In this document: positions 43,334 to 57,290 of the stretch, piece after piece | How the letters are laid out: each line of letters opens with the position of its first letter | Position numbering within the stretch: the first letter of the stretch is position 1 | From: Anoplopoma fimbria | Lineage: Eukaryota > Chordata > Actinopteri > Perciformes > Anoplopomatidae | NCBI RefSeq assembly: GCF_027596085.1 | Contig: NC_072456.1 | Span: 27,356,669 to 27,420,668 of the forward strand | Length of the DNA stretch: 64,000 nt | Direction of reading: 5' to 3' | Translations under genes and position numbers: made by a program | The notes under the pieces: generated by a model | Told to the model about the DNA's origin: nothing | What the model saw: the letters and a program-made list of their open reading frames with translations, nothing else | The model's database searches: none

Positions 43334-46300
43334 CCAGGTCTCGACTGGTCACTGGGGTGGAGTTTGATTCTAGTGAAGCTTTTGCAGAAAATGCAGAATG
43401 ACTGAAATCCCTTCTTCCTGAGTGGTAGTTTATCAGGCAGAAGAGTTAAATATAAGTGGCGTGAACAGATGTGGAAGGAAGTTAATGCCAGCAGCCTCAA
43501 TCTCTTCCCTTAAAGAGAACAAAGACGTTAAATCATTCACACAAAGAGCCAGTGAAGCCTCGTCTCCCTCATTATCAGAACCAGGAGCGTATCTCTGCAG
43601 GTCCGGACAACCTGCCGTTGATATAGTACCCCGGCTAATTATAGAGCGCATTTCAAAGACCTGCTCATTTATTCCTGCAGACAGACAGTTAGACGGCCCA
43701 GACAGCCAACAGGGCTCAACAATGAGGATTGCCCCCGGGGGCAAATAAAACTCCACGTCACGGGAAGTAAAGTCAGAAAATAACTTCACTGAGCTGGCAA
43801 AAAAAGGAATCAAACACATAGTTTCTTTCCTGGAGCTGATGATGGAAGTACAGCTGGGCCATAACTCCATATGATAATAAATCATCTTTCAGTGGAATCA
43901 TGTCATGATGAAATCATGCATCCAGATATCGTGATTGATAATAACAAGCACGTACTCAAATTTCCCTGAAAAAAAGCTTATTCGCCAATAAAAAATTGAA
44001 TTAAATGCGAAAATATTCTTTACTTTTTATTTGGCGAGTATTTTATTCACACCAGAGTAGAGCTGCAACGATTTATTGATAAATTGTCGACTATTAAATG
44101 AATCGAAAACTCTTTTGATGATAGATTATTTGGTTCTATTCATTTTTAAAGACAAAGTCAAAACTCTCTGGTTTCAGCTTCTCAAATGTAAAAGTTGTAT
44201 TTGAGTTGTGGATAAAACACTCTTTGGGACTTTTGGGAAACCCCAAACAACCAGGTAGTTGCAGCCCTACACAAGAGTCAACAAAAACCATGTGGTTATT
44301 TTAAATAGACAATTTTATTTATTGATTTATCAGTAAAAATGCTGTATCGTGATAAAAGATTTAACCCTTGATGGAAGTAGCGAGTAGTGAACCATCATCT
44401 CTGCAGAGAGTTGCACATGCTCAGTAACGATCAAACGCTCGTAAAAAGAAGTTTAGGAGCCGAAGTGCAAGAGAGCGTTTTAAATATACTGGAAAGGTAG
44501 TTGGATGGCAAAACTATGGTGTCATGTTTCATATTTTTTACCTTTTTAAAATGTTGTTATTTCATAGTTGCTAATAAATACAACAATTTGTAATTTAATA
44601 AAACATGAAGGTTGAGCCCTGCCATGATGCTGCTTCCTGTTGTTTTCATCGTACTGTCCAGCAGCTGATCCATTCCATATTCCTTTGTCTTTCCTCTTGG
44701 ATTATATTCAGCACTCTCACTTTGCATTTTTGGGAACCGATTATGAAAAAGAAAACCTGTGAACAAACCAACAGCTTTGTAACCTGATAATATTTCATAA
44801 ACACGTTATTGTAAGCAAAATAGTTTAAACACCAGAGTGGTTTGACATTGAAACTAGAAATGCTGTCTTTGTACCGAGTTGAACTCAAGGTCTCCCCCAC
44901 CCCCCAACACCCCCCCTTTCACTCCATTAACTCTGCATGCGTCTAACCCCCCCCCATTGAAGTGGTTTTCTGCTGAGCCCCTCTTGTCAAGTCAAGCATT
45001 CCAGAAAGCCGGTGACCAGTAAAACCACAGCGCTCTCCTCCACTTCTGGTACCCTTTCACCCCCCCCCCACACATGCTCCCTTAACTTGGCCTGGGTGGC
45101 TGGTGTGATTAGGGGGAGGTGGGGGGGGGTCAGAGTTAAAGGGGTGTGTTTGTTTATCAAAGGAGGCGTTTTGTTAAAATTAAGGTTTTTCAATGCTTTT
45201 GCTGGAGGTGAATGTGCAAATGATTATAGTTTTACATTCCTGCGGCGGGACCACCACGAGAGCGAGTGGGCGTCGTTACACCTCGAACCCTCGGCAGGTC
45301 TTCGGTGCTCCTAACTGTTGAGAGGAATGTGTGCATGAAGATTTTCCTGTTTTTTGTGCACCGTCAGGTTTCCTGCAGAGGAAGCTGATCTCTGGTTTGT
45401 TGTTTTGTTGGACTGGATTGTTTTTTTCGGGGTTTTCACGATAAGCTATCTGCTCGGCCCCGAGGTGTGTGTTATTAAAAAACATTTCCCAGGAGTCATT
45501 ACTCTTTATGGACTGGAGAGTGTTTGGAGACAATTCAAGCCTGTCCTGAAGAGGAGGTGGATGGGGGATGGGGGTGGGGGGAGTCGTTTACCCCCCTGAC
45601 CTCAAAAGCCTCCTGACCTCGAACCTCCCCCCCACCCCAACCCTTCAAAAACACAAAAGAGCAAACACAGACGCCTCCATCTTGCTTATCACCCGGTCTT
45701 CTAAAGACTTGAGCGGCCAATTAGAGTGGATTTAAGGTTTGACATGATGCTGAATGGCCACAGGTCAGAGGAGTCCTGTTCAGACTCAGTCCAGAGCGAT
45801 GGATGATTAAACTGTCAAAGTCAAGTCACTGAGCCGTGAACAGATAACCAGGGTTAGTTTATATCCTTCACTTCCTCCGATGGTTCTAAATCATTGAGCT
45901 GCAGAAACATTCAGTCACAGTCGGGCAAAATCTTATTTCTTTCCATAAATCCATGCTGTTGGTCCTTGTTTACCTCCGACTGTGTCCTTTTAAAAGTATT
46001 TAACCAATGAAAATGTTTGTAGATTTGTCAGAGTAACATTTAGCTTCGTGGTAACTACGTCTCTCGTCTCCCAACACCAACATGGCCGTTAGCTTAGCTT
46101 GCTAGCTAGCTAACTTAGCTACTTTCCAAATGTAGCTTTATCTTAGCTGACATGTTTTATTCAGTGACTCTTTTTATCAGAGAGAAGGGGCGAGTGAGAC
46201 CAGTCATACTTAAGATAAGATTAATCCTTTTATTAGTCCCGCATTTAACGGTTGTAATCAATGACAGACAGATAACGCATCTTTATGTTTTGGTAAAATA

Positions 46301-47689
46301 TTAATAATGGAATGACACATGCAAGAATCTGACCATATATGAAGACAAAAAGCTGTGTTTATATTAAAAACACACTTTTTTGGGTTTTAGAGACACAAGA
46401 TTTCTGCCAGACAGCCTCAAAACACTCTTTAACTACGCATAAATAACTTCATCAATAACAATATTATTCTCATAACAAAAACAGTTTATTGCTTGTGATT
46501 TCAGAATAAAGGTCTGCGTGACCTCACCTCTTAAATCCGTAGAGATATTCTTTTGTCTCTACAACATCTGCTCAGCTCTCTGTCTGAACCCACATGTAGC
46601 TGTTAGTCTTAATGCTGCAGCTGAGACTGCAGAAAGATTAAATAAATACAAAGTCAAGTCAAACTAACTTTTCTGTAGCGTGCAGTTTACAGCCTCCTCA
46701 CCACATTCCTTCTCCGTGGCAACCTGGAGGAAACATTGGCGGCTCAGAGGGCCGTAAAGCTTTTTGTCGGCCGCTCTTTGTCCTGCCGCCACCAGCCAGG
46801 AGCGCTTCAGGGCCACCTGCGAGGATTTCCTCTCCCCACTCAGAGACTTGTCTTTAAATGATATGATCTCCCACTCCTCCATATCCCCTCCCCCACCCCC
46901 CACCCACAGGCCTCCATCCTCACAAAGACAGACTTAAATATTACGCAATGGAATAAGTCTTATAGAAATTTTAAGACACATCTCGGGATCTTTGCAGGAA
47001 GAGAAGATAAAAAAAAGAATTCTTATGAGGTCTTTTCTTTTTTTTATTGCTCCTGGAAGGTCATTGGCTCGCTATCTGTTTAGAGGGATTAGCAGGAAGT
47101 GAGTGAGTCACAGTGGTATGAAAGGAACCATATATTAAGTAAATCCTCCCATTGCTTTCCAGCCAACAGGAAGTTATGTGTTGCAGTGAATTGTTGCATG
47201 GAAATCTAAAAGATATTCTCCTCTGACGTTAAGACAAAGTTAAGGTATAGAAACGCTGGGTGGTGGAGGAAGATGTGAGTTCAAAAAGACGTGATATTCA
47301 AACAGGAAAGGAAATGTGAGTTTCCAGTCTCTGCCATGCAGGTGTTTAGACTGGGATCTGACTGGAATGTGAACTCCCCTCACCTCGCCTCCCTGTAACC
47401 AGCCAGTGGATCGGCCTGGTCGGGCCTTTAAAGAGTTGAAAGAGTCTTTTCATCAATCATCAGACCATCACACACAGGCGGTGCAAAAAAAAAAGGAAAA
47501 CACCTGTGGATATGTTAACGGTGGGCGAAGACAATTCTCTTCACCCGTAAAATATCTGGTGTCGGGTTCAGTTTGGTGAGTTACCTCATCCGAGCACAGA
47601 GAGGAAACAGAATATTTAAATAAGCTACTTTTACTACCATTTTAAGAGTCTTGTTAATGCCATTTTAAGGGAAAGTTATGGGAAATGAG

Positions 47690-48190
47690 ATGAAAAAACA
47701 ACACCACTCTTAAGTCTGTCTGATAAAAGATTAAGCTACATCCAGGGAGCAGTAATGTTAGCTTAGCATAAAGACTGGAAACGGCTAGCCTGGTTCTGTC
47801 CAAAGGAAGTCACTGCACCCGACCAAGAAATAGTCCGGTTCTAAGCTTCATGAAAATCACAAATATTGTCATTTTTACATCTCAGTTTTTATAAGAAATA
47901 AACAAACAAGATACTAAAAATGATGATGTATTTTTGTTAGCATATACATAGAGGCAGAATCATTATTTTGGCTGTAAAACTGTCTATATAACGTGTTAAT
48001 AAGATGGTTTTTTTACGCTCAAACAGAAATAATATAGCTGCTTCCACGGTTTTAATTCTGTATGCTAAGCTAAGCCGGCTATTTGCTGTAGCTACATATC
48101 TAATAAACAGACAATTAATGTTCTCATTGCAAGAAAACAAATAAAAGTATTTCCCAAAAATGTCCAACAGTTATTTTAAAGTTTTGACAT
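47690..48190. mobile_element. fish repeat with GTTAGCTTAGCATAAAGACT ends
   Basis: GTTAGCTTAGCATAAAGACT (47758) and TGGTTCTGTCCAAAGG on the left face an inverted TATGCTAAGCTAAGCC (48061) on the right, so the termini are inverted repeats. A second, shorter copy is at 62025-62105. Confidence 0.65.
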
Positions 48191-48559
48191 AGATGTAATA
48201 ATTACACCTAACCAGAACCAGAGACTTTACTTCCACTCTAAAAGTCTTTATTATCAATGAATGTAATATTCTTGCTCAGACATCCTCAGACTCCGTCCTC
48301 ATGGTCTTATCTGCTTCCTGCTGTGTTTGTACCGTCCTGTTGGTCCTCACTTGTCACACCGATACACACTTTTAGTTTTAAAGTTAACCCTGTAGCCGAC
48401 TGACACCGAGCCTCACTGACCTGGTTACAGACCTTTCAGCTGCTCTGCTTCTCGTCACTTCATCAACTCTTTTTTCCACCAATGGACAGGATGGTTATTT
48501 TTCTAACTTTTATCTTCCCGAGACGAGTTCTGAGTGAGGGAACATGCACAAACCTCACC

Positions 48560-48742
48560 TAGAAGCTTACTAGGCTTACTGTGATTGACAGGTCTCGCCG
48601 TAAACGGAGTCTCTACTCCCTCCTCAGTCCTAATATGGTCACGTCTGTTCACTGGTTGCAAAAAAACATGATGGCGAAGACCATGACAAAAAAATCTATC
48701 CACAAACCAATGGGTACGTCCACTTCTTAAATACAGTTTATG
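48560..48742. mobile_element. fragment of the 23448-23880 transposon family
   Basis: TTCACTGGTTGCAAAAAAAC, CACAAACCAATGGG and TACGTCCACTTCTTAAATAC are recognisable. Confidence 0.65.
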
Positions 48743-49114
48743 GTGCAAGAGAGCGTTTCAATTATCTTGGGAACACGAGTTTGGCTATGTGGCGTTAGAG
48801 GATGTGAGCGAAACTCCAGATTAATTGACTTGAATAAAGATTAAATGACAATAAACTTTAGTCTTTGATGTAATTTGATGAACGCTAATAGAGAGGCCTC
48901 CATACAGGTTTCTTCTCCACCCTGCTCATTTTACTGTGAAGCACACTTCAAGTTCACCGTCCTGCCCTGGTCTTTTATACCCTCCTCCTCTGGGACGATT
49001 CCTCGCCATCCAGATCCATCTTTCATTCTTGCCAGTAATTTCTGTGCCTGCTCGCTCCCTCAGGCATTTTAGTATACTTTGTTCTTCTCTCTCGCCTGCT
49101 TTCTCTGAGCTTCT

Positions 49115-49117
<3 letters not shown>

Positions 49118-49181
<64 letters not shown>
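49118..49181. repeat. (CT)n microsatellite
   Basis: About 32 uninterrupted CT units. Confidence 0.96.
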
Positions 49182-49185
<4 letters not shown>

Positions 49186-50035
49186 GTCTCTGTATCCCAG
49201 TTTCTTATTTTGAGATCCAGCCAGTCCCGCTCCGAGCGGCCCCACTGGGAGGAGACCATCCTGCTGTAGCAGCAAAAAAAAGTGGATGACCTGCTCTCCA
49301 TTATGTGCTGCTTTTCACTGAGCAATTCTTATAATTAAACATCTACTGACCACCAATCAATATTAATATTTAATACAGTATTAATGTATTTATACATAAT
49401 GAATGTATTCATTGCACAGTGAGTTATTGTGCTTAAAGGGAAACTGCTGATTTGCAATCAGCTATTAATTTTTCCCAATGTTGGAATAAAATATAAAGCA
49501 AATCTCATGGCAATGCCACGACATATTAAGGACATTCCACATGTCATTATAACGGATTTGTGTCATTTCATGCAAAGTTGTTATTAGTAAAGTTCAGGAA
49601 ATGTATCATGGTTGGGCTTGAAATAAGAACATAAGCTAAGTACAACTATGTGACATAAGTGCAGGAAACGAGTCACAAACATCACTAACATAACTTTAAA
49701 ATAACTCAACAACACTCAAACACACGAACGCCGGTCTCCTGGTTGAAAGTCCTGTGTTTGTTTCACTGTTTATACTTTGTCACTTCCTCTGAGCGTAGCA
49801 TATTCAAGCTACATGGCTTAAAATGACATGCACAAAACAAAAAATGGCGTTCCTATCGCACACTAAATTACATACAAATTGTTGTGTCATTTGTTGAGAC
49901 CGGCTGTGAATGCAAACGAACCATGTTTAACTTTCCTCCACGCTGCCAGCACCCAGAGCTCCCTGCTTATTGGTCAGCAAGATGGTTGTTGTTTGAACTA
50001 AAGATTGTACTTAATGGCTACTTATATGAGCCAGA

Positions 50036-50260
50036 ATCACAGACTGTATATAAGAAGTGGACGTTGTTGTCATGACGTCACTCATTGGTTTATAGACTAA
50101 CGTTTTGAAGCCTTGAGTTTGACATATTGGCCGTCGCCATCTTTTCTTTTGCAACCAGTTAACAGGAAATTACCATATTTGGAATGAGGAGGAGTGACAT
50201 AGAGACGCCGTATACGTCTTTGGTAGAGTGCTGTCAATCACAAGGCAGCATAAAGAGCCC
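50036..50260 (+). mobile_element. left half of a 23448-23880 family transposon
   Basis: CAGACTGTATATAAGAAGTG then GACGTTG, GTCACTCATTGGTTT, and GGAGTGACATAGAGACGCCG, shared with 30393-30790. Confidence 0.7.
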
Positions 50261-51114
50261 AGTGCATTCTGGTTGTTGTTTTCTACCTTTTGAACAAAAG
50301 TTAAAACCACAGCCCTTTTTTCTGTTTTCTGCGGTCATGTAGCAGCAATTTCAAAAATATCTGCGATCTTTCTTCTGCACGGACAGCCAAGTTTTATGGA
50401 AAGAGAAAGACGTACTTAGCTCACCAAAGTTCACTGCATTACATTTGATTTCTATGTAAATCCTCCCACAGAGTTTGTTCCAGCACGCAGCTCTTACCAT
50501 AAGATATTTGATTACGAGAAAACAGGAAATCCAATCTCCCCATCAATTCTTCCCACATGTTTCCAAGGAATAGATTCTCACCCTGAAGAAAGATCCCCTT
50601 ACCGATCTAAAAGTTTCTCTCTCAGAGCTCACTGGGGAGTTGTGACTTGGATGGGACTTCCCCTGATATCTGAGCACTGAAAACAGCCATCCAATGAGAT
50701 GCTGCATTGTTGCTTTTGCACAATGAAGGTACAGAGTTCGTTAAATCCTCTGATTCCACCTGTCTTTCTAAAACAGTGGTGTTAATTTCACCATAACAAG
50801 CATGTTTACTGTTCACTTCGTAGTGATGCTGAGTAGTTTAAAGCTTCAGTGAATCCACACTCAACACCGAGCTTATTGGGAGAGACTGGGCACAAAAAAG
50901 GGAAATAATATTTGGGACAAACCCAGTTTTTTGTCCTCCATCGTTGCTGCTGTTTAATGATTTGCCAAGTCTGTGTTGGCAACCGGTCGACATCAGGCAA
51001 TGAGCCGCCACAAAGCAACTTAGCAAAATTGCCTGGAAAGAAGGGCTGCAACTAAAGATGTTAATCGTTTGGTTCTATGAAATGTCAGAAAATAGCAAAA
51101 GATGTCCTCCCAGT

Positions 51115-51292
51115 TTCTCAAAGTCCAAGGTGACGGACTCCGCCTCCAGCTCCCTATGAAGATATGAACAACTCTAAGCTAACGATTCTTATTTTCAGGT
51201 GATTATACACTAATGAAAACATAGTTATGAATATTATCTTACATTTCTGCTAATAGATCCTGCAACATGCTACACACTGGCCCTTTAAATGT
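51115..51292. mobile_element. 3' half of a CTTAAAGGG-family short element
   Basis: GACGGACTCCGCCTCCAGCT, TTTTCAGGTGATTATACACT and terminal GCTACACACTGGCCCTTTAA, homologous to the end of 28371-29092. Confidence 0.65.
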
Positions 51293-53739
51293 CTTGTTTT
51301 TTTAGTCCAAAACCCAAAGATATATAGTTTAATTATATAAATATATATATATATAAAAAGAGAGAAAAGCAGGAAATCTCCATGTTTGAGAGGTTGAAAA
51401 CAACATTTTCTGCCATTTTTGCATGTCATTTTTTTTTTTTTTTTTTACAATAAATCAATTATCAAAATAATAAACATTATGTGCCTACTGACTTGAGTCT
51501 CTCATGGGGTTCAGTTAAAACGAAATGAAATTTTGAACCTAATTTTAAAAATTGTTGGAGATTAATTTCTGTAGATCGACTAATCGCAGCATTTGTCATT
51601 TTGGTTATGATAAGAACTCTGTGGGCGACATTGATAACCATGATTCAACATATTTGGTATTCAAAGTCCAAGCGCAGCTTAAAAAAAAGAGCCAAATACA
51701 ACTTCAAACAGGAATCAGTATTTGAATAATCCTCTGATCCTCCGCGTACGTTGTGTAACAATGAAGCCAAAGGTCGTTTCAGCTGGCGAAGCTTTCTGTT
51801 CTGTTTTCACATGAAACATGACCTTGTGGAGACGTTTAGCTGAATTCACTTAACAAGTCTAGATTCTCTTTCCATGCGCACGTCTGTATTTGCACATGCA
51901 TCAATAACATTTTGTTACAGATTGAAACAAGATAAACAGTCTCAGTTGTGGTTTGGACTCGTTTTTTGCCGACAGACCCCAGATAAATAATTCCTGGAAA
52001 TAGATCTGTTGTGGAGTCATTTATGGGAAACGAGGGCTGTTGAACAGAACGGAACGGTCGGTTCATCTGGAGAGAGTCGTCCTTCCCTCAGGCTGCTTCT
52101 CAAATGGAAGCTGGACGCGGTGCATGTTGGAAAGTACCTGAAGGTGCTGCTGTGTTTTTTACCAGCTGATAAGAGCCATCTGTTGGCCGTCAGCCTGGAG
52201 CTCCTCGAGCTTTACTTTAGACTTTCTCCTCCTGCAGGAATAACCGTACTGTAACCAGACATCTGCATTTATTCCTGTGTTTTTACTTGTTTCCTGAAAT
52301 GTATTTTATTTCAAACTGAAGGTCAAACATCCTCAAATAATCCAAAACGATCCATCCAAAATTATAATAAAGATTATGTGGTTTATGACTAAAAGCCCTG
52401 ATGAGGTTTAACTTAAGACAAGCGTCACCAGTACTGCTACTTAACAGAGACTTTGTTTAAGTAGTCAAATGGCCACTTAGTCCACAGAGATGTGAAGTTG
52501 AACAGGACCAGAAAGTTTCTTGCGTGTATCAGTCTATCTGTGGGAAACTGATGCATAATAAACTTATGCTCTTTTCCTCTCAACTTTAACTTTATTGTCC
52601 CTGAGGGGTCATTTGGAAGCCATTGGAAGTCTAAACCTCCTTGTGGAGGGTCAAGTTCTCCATACAGACGACGAGGAGGACTCTCATGCCTCATAAGTTG
52701 CTCTCTTAAAGACATTATGAGAGACATCAATGATCTAACACATGGAGAGATGGATTTTTGTGGCCAATCGGTACAAAACACCCATACCTATGCATGTTTG
52801 AAAGGTTTGTCCTTCTATTCATCGCCACACAGCAGTCGGAGTTACATTTGCATTCATACTATGCTGCGTGTGAGGTCGAATCTTTCTCTGCTCGTGGTTA
52901 AACTTGTCTCTTCAATGCCACTTTTGTAATCTGATCATTCCAGGAAGCATTAACTGTCGAGTCTTTACGGCTCCAGGATCAGATCTTGCTCTCACTGGGA
53001 TTTGATCTCATGCCCGAGTTGGCCTGGCTCTCATTGAGTTCAGATCTCAGAGAGGTGTGGAAAGGCATGTGGACACGATCCAGACAGATTTATGTTATTC
53101 ATTCTGCTCATACACTCATTCTACATCACCACAGTCTTCCACAAGCTGCTATCTAAACGGCTGCTAGCTCTAACAGCAGCCATGTTTGTTGTCAATGTTC
53201 ATAATTATATTGTTGGGGGAGTGTCTTTGGATGGAGGACTGAAGGGACGGACTGTCAGTGTTGACGACTTCAAGACTATCTTTCTAGATTTAAAGACTTT
53301 TGGAGCTAATGCTGCTAGCTAAGAGCTAAACTCACGAGTAGTCTCGCTATAACATAAAACATTTCCTGATTCTTCTGCATCCAAATAAAAGATTTTAGAA
53401 AACGAAATAAAGGAGGACTTTTATTGTGAAGAATTTACAGCAAAATGTGTTCATCACTGAATTAGCTTGGCTTTGTGAACGGCTATACTTCAACAGAACA
53501 AATATACTAAATATATGCAATTGAAGCAGCTCACATTGAAGTATGGAAACATGTTTATGGACACAGCTGAGGTTTGTTAACAACAGTAGCAGTGTGTTAC
53601 CTCACTACCTCCAAATGTGGCTTGACTGGGAGCATTCCAGTGCGTCCACAGCACACAGACGCTTGTGTTTAGTCTCTTCCGACTGGTGATTACAACGACT
53701 AAATCAATTATCGACAATAGGCAATCGGTATTGTCGGCA

Positions 53740-54050
53740 AAAAATCCTGATCTGGGCATCTCTAAAAGCTATATTTGCTCTGTTCTTTTTATGCCGATAT
53801 GATCCTCCACTCAAAAACCACAATATGTTCTTTTGTGAGCCGTTACAGCCCAGATGATACCAAATACAGGTTAAATTCCATGAGTCTCGATACCCAACTT
53901 GGTACCACGGAAAAAAGAAAACCATAAATCCCATCTACTTTAACACACTCGACTATTACCATTTTTTTTTTTTGCTAATTTATTATTAATCTCATTCAGT
54001 CCGCCTCAAGTTTCCCACCAAAAATGCAATCAAAGCAGGTCACATTAAAG
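53740..54050. repeat. dispersed repeat family B, copy
   Basis: TCTGGGCATCTCTAAAAGCT, GAGTCTCGATACCCAACTTG, CTACTTTAACACAC and CCGCCTCAAGTTTC recur in order at 56905-57290. Confidence 0.65.
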
Positions 54051-55599
54051 CGTATATGGACCCAGCTGAGTTCTGGTCACTTGTTATTCCGTCCGACTTG
54101 TTATTCAAACACCCAAGGTTTGGTTTTTGACATAAGCATGAGCAGAACCGGCCAAATCAAAAGGGGTGAGTCAGACGATCCCTCTAGAAAAGAGAAACAC
54201 ATAAAAGCATTTGTGCAAATAAAATGGAGAGCAGGCCTTTGAGCGACCGCCGCTCTGAAACGGACCCGCGACGGGGCGACGGCCGGCCCTCTCAGATCTC
54301 TTTTGTGCGGACCAGCGTTCGTGCCAGCTGGCTGGCTGCTGGGAAGTTTTTGTGTAACTCATTACCTCCCCCATTGAGGAAACACAAAGCCACGGCCGCC
54401 ATCACACATCAGAGGCGTCTTTCACCTTTAACGGGGAGGTCAAGGTCATGGTTAGCGTCGACGGAGACCGGGGTCACGGGATTCTGTGAACCAGGAGGAA
54501 GTCTCTCCATTCACTCCATGTTTGCACAGTTACCTCGGCAGCACTTTGTCTAAAAGGAAGAAATGTCCTGTTGTGGCAGGACACGCTGACGGCCATTGAT
54601 TTGAATTCCTTCACTACATGTGTGTCCTTAAAGCCTCATTCACTCTGTTTTTATTGCCCTTATTGTTTGTTAAACGTCTCGGTGGCACCAGCCTTTGACA
54701 GAAACGCCTCATTTACCACCTCGATGATGTCTTTGTTCATTCCTGTCATAAAGGCGTCGTCTTGTTTTCAGTTTTGCCTGATGGAGCTGCTTGTTTGTGT
54801 TGGAGGTGTTTTAGAGCAGTGTGTTTTATTTTGAAAGTGTTTTTTAGAGGCGGATCAAAGACTGCTTTATTCTGACGGATCAGCATAACACGCTGAAATC
54901 AAAAGCACATGCGTTGTCCAGGTTGGGATGAAGGTGTAGATACAGAGTGGGAGAAAAAAAACCAAAGTTGTTGTTCTGGACCTGAAAAACATAATAAAGC
55001 GCATACCGAGGCGGATTACGGCGGCTTATCTAAAGCAGCAACAGTTTCTCAGCTTTTCTTTGGCTCTCACTCATCTGTGTTTGGATTCCTGGTCTCAGTG
55101 AAACAGGGCTCATGTCAGGTTGTTAACCCTCCTCATGGATGTGGGAACCGGTGAGACGTTTGACGGGACCATCTGTGCACTCTGCAGATGGCCCTGCTTG
55201 GTAAAGTGGGCCAGGTTTAGGACCCTGTGGCCTACCGAGGACGGGACAATGGAGATTACGGGTGTCTGATCTCTTGGTTTAAGGACTGCAGGACACGGGG
55301 AGGAGGGGGGGGAAGAACAGCCACAACCAGTGTTGTTTCATCCACATGAAGGAACTGAACATAAACCCTGTCACTGGGGATGAAATACCCTCTAACACGT
55401 GTGTTTTTTCTTCATTGATAAAGGTCACAAACGGCATTTATTCAGTGATAAATGACTCTGCAGTATTTATCAGCAGTGATGGAAACATAAAAACCAGGTT
55501 GGACATGATAATGTTAGTGACGCCTGTTGAAGTGAATATATAATCAATAAAATCAACAGGGGTTTTGGACAATAATTGTAATTTATTTCCATTTATTTC

Positions 55600-56110
55600 C
55601 AATAATCACCAACTCTGGTTTGTTGCAAATAAAACTCTTAATTTACAGAGTTTGGTGAGAAAAGAAACAGCTGTTATATGCTGTCCATTAAGCCACCAGA
55701 CTCCAGTTAGAAAATAGTCATTTTACCCCGCTGATCATTGAAACACGCTTCATTCAACTCTGGTTAAAATAAACCCTTTACTCACTGAGTACGATGTGAA
55801 AAGAAACAGCCGTTGTTGGTCTTTCTCCTGTTCCAACCAACAATCAACATCTATGCTTGGTTTGGAATAAAAACCTTAACTCTCAGAGTTAGATGTAAAA
55901 AGAAACGTGTGTTTTATGCTTTTCCTGAAAGCCACCAGACTCCATTGACAGAAACAGAAATGTTACCTCTTTGATCGTTGTAAAACACATAACAATCAAA
56001 CTGAGCAGAAACAAAATAAAACTCAACAAAACCTTTTACTTTGTCAGTCTTTCTACTGTTCCAACAGTTTGAAAGGGACTTAATAAGCAACGTCATATAA
56101 CAGAACAAAC
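55600..56110. repeat. internally repetitive fish element
   Basis: About two degenerate units of roughly 240 bases, each with GCCACCAGACTCCA (55693 and 55932) and GAAAAGAAAC or AAAAAGAAAC. This resembles a common fish repeat; the class was not determined. Confidence 0.5.
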
Positions 56111-56904
56111 CACCGTAACACTTTCACTGTTTACTAAACCTGTTATCTAGCGGGGTTAAGACGGCGAACTGGCACCAGAGAAAAAGACACTTGTCTGCTG
56201 GAAGTGGGAAAAGAGTCTATCGCCTATTTTTAGCGTGTTTTCTGCGTTAAAAAAAACTTTGCATCGCTATAATTTTGGGATAAAAAGGGTATAAAGAGTG
56301 ACTGAGGTTTATTCACAGAACACAAGTCTTCTCATGTTTATGAGAGTGGAGTCTCAATTGTAGCTCTGGAAGCTTCTCTTGTTTGGAGGCCATTTGTCCT
56401 TCAGTGGCCCTCGTGTTGCCTTTTGTTGTGTCTTTTTATGGAGTTTTTTCTAAAGTCAGGCTTAAGAATAGAGCATTGAATAAAACGGTAATCATTCACA
56501 GAGGTCTGGACCTTTTTGGTTCTTTTTATTTTAGCGTAGCTCTGGTCCACATGAACCTCACGTTCCCACACCCTGTCTGGGGTTCTTGTTTTTCTTGATT
56601 GTTGATGTTGGTTCTCCGCCAAAGTCGGATTTCTGTTTGCTCAACCTGCCAGAGAGAAATGTAGAACTGAGAGTCTGCAGGAGAAACAGTACGCTGAAGG
56701 CAGGGGAACAGAGATGAAGTAGATAACCATATAACCAGAATAGATCACCACAAAGTTTTGTTTTTGACCGACACTGACTTCTTTTTAATCATAAAATATA
56801 TAGCCTTGAATACCCCGCCTGGGGCTAATAAAGGATTGTCTTATCTTACCAGCTACTATAAAAAAAATCAATCATTGACAAGTTGTAGTTGGTAGCCGAC
56901 AGAA

Positions 56905-57290
56905 AAAACATCATCTGGGCGTCTCTAAAAGTTTTATTATGCTGACGTTCCGATCTGTGACTCAAAACTGTGATATGATCTTTTGTGATCGAAACCAATA
57001 CCGATAAAGTTCAGTGAAACTCGATTGCCTATTGGATACCACAGAAGAAATACTAAAATCGAAACCATGAATTCCATGTACTTTAACATACCCTCCTTTA
57101 TTACCGTTAGCATGCTCTTTTTTAGCAAATTTCTTATAAATATACACTCCGCCTCAAGTTTCTCTGCAAAAACTACAGGATTACATGTGAACACATCATG
57201 ATAACGTTATAATTTATCTTCACCCAGTACTAATTTTAACTAAACAGAGCCTGAACGCATCATAATGTAACTGAACTGAACCTCCGTTTG
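56905..57290. repeat. dispersed repeat family B, longest copy
   Basis: Aligns with 53740-54050 on its left and with 10133-10230 on its right (CATCATGATAACGTTATAAT). It is followed by a two-copy 56-base direct repeat (GCGGTGCTGCTAACGTTACT at 57301 and 57345). Confidence 0.65.

Noticed and set aside
43433..43885. A 150-residue minus-strand reading frame
   Set aside because: No domain, no splice-site pattern and a long overlapping frame on the other strand. Kept only as a candidate non-coding conserved block.
52437..52781. A 114-residue minus-strand reading frame in nhs intron 1
   Set aside because: No family recognised. It overlaps a TTTATTGTCCC-type retroelement tail at 52590-52625 and is likely repeat-derived or chance.
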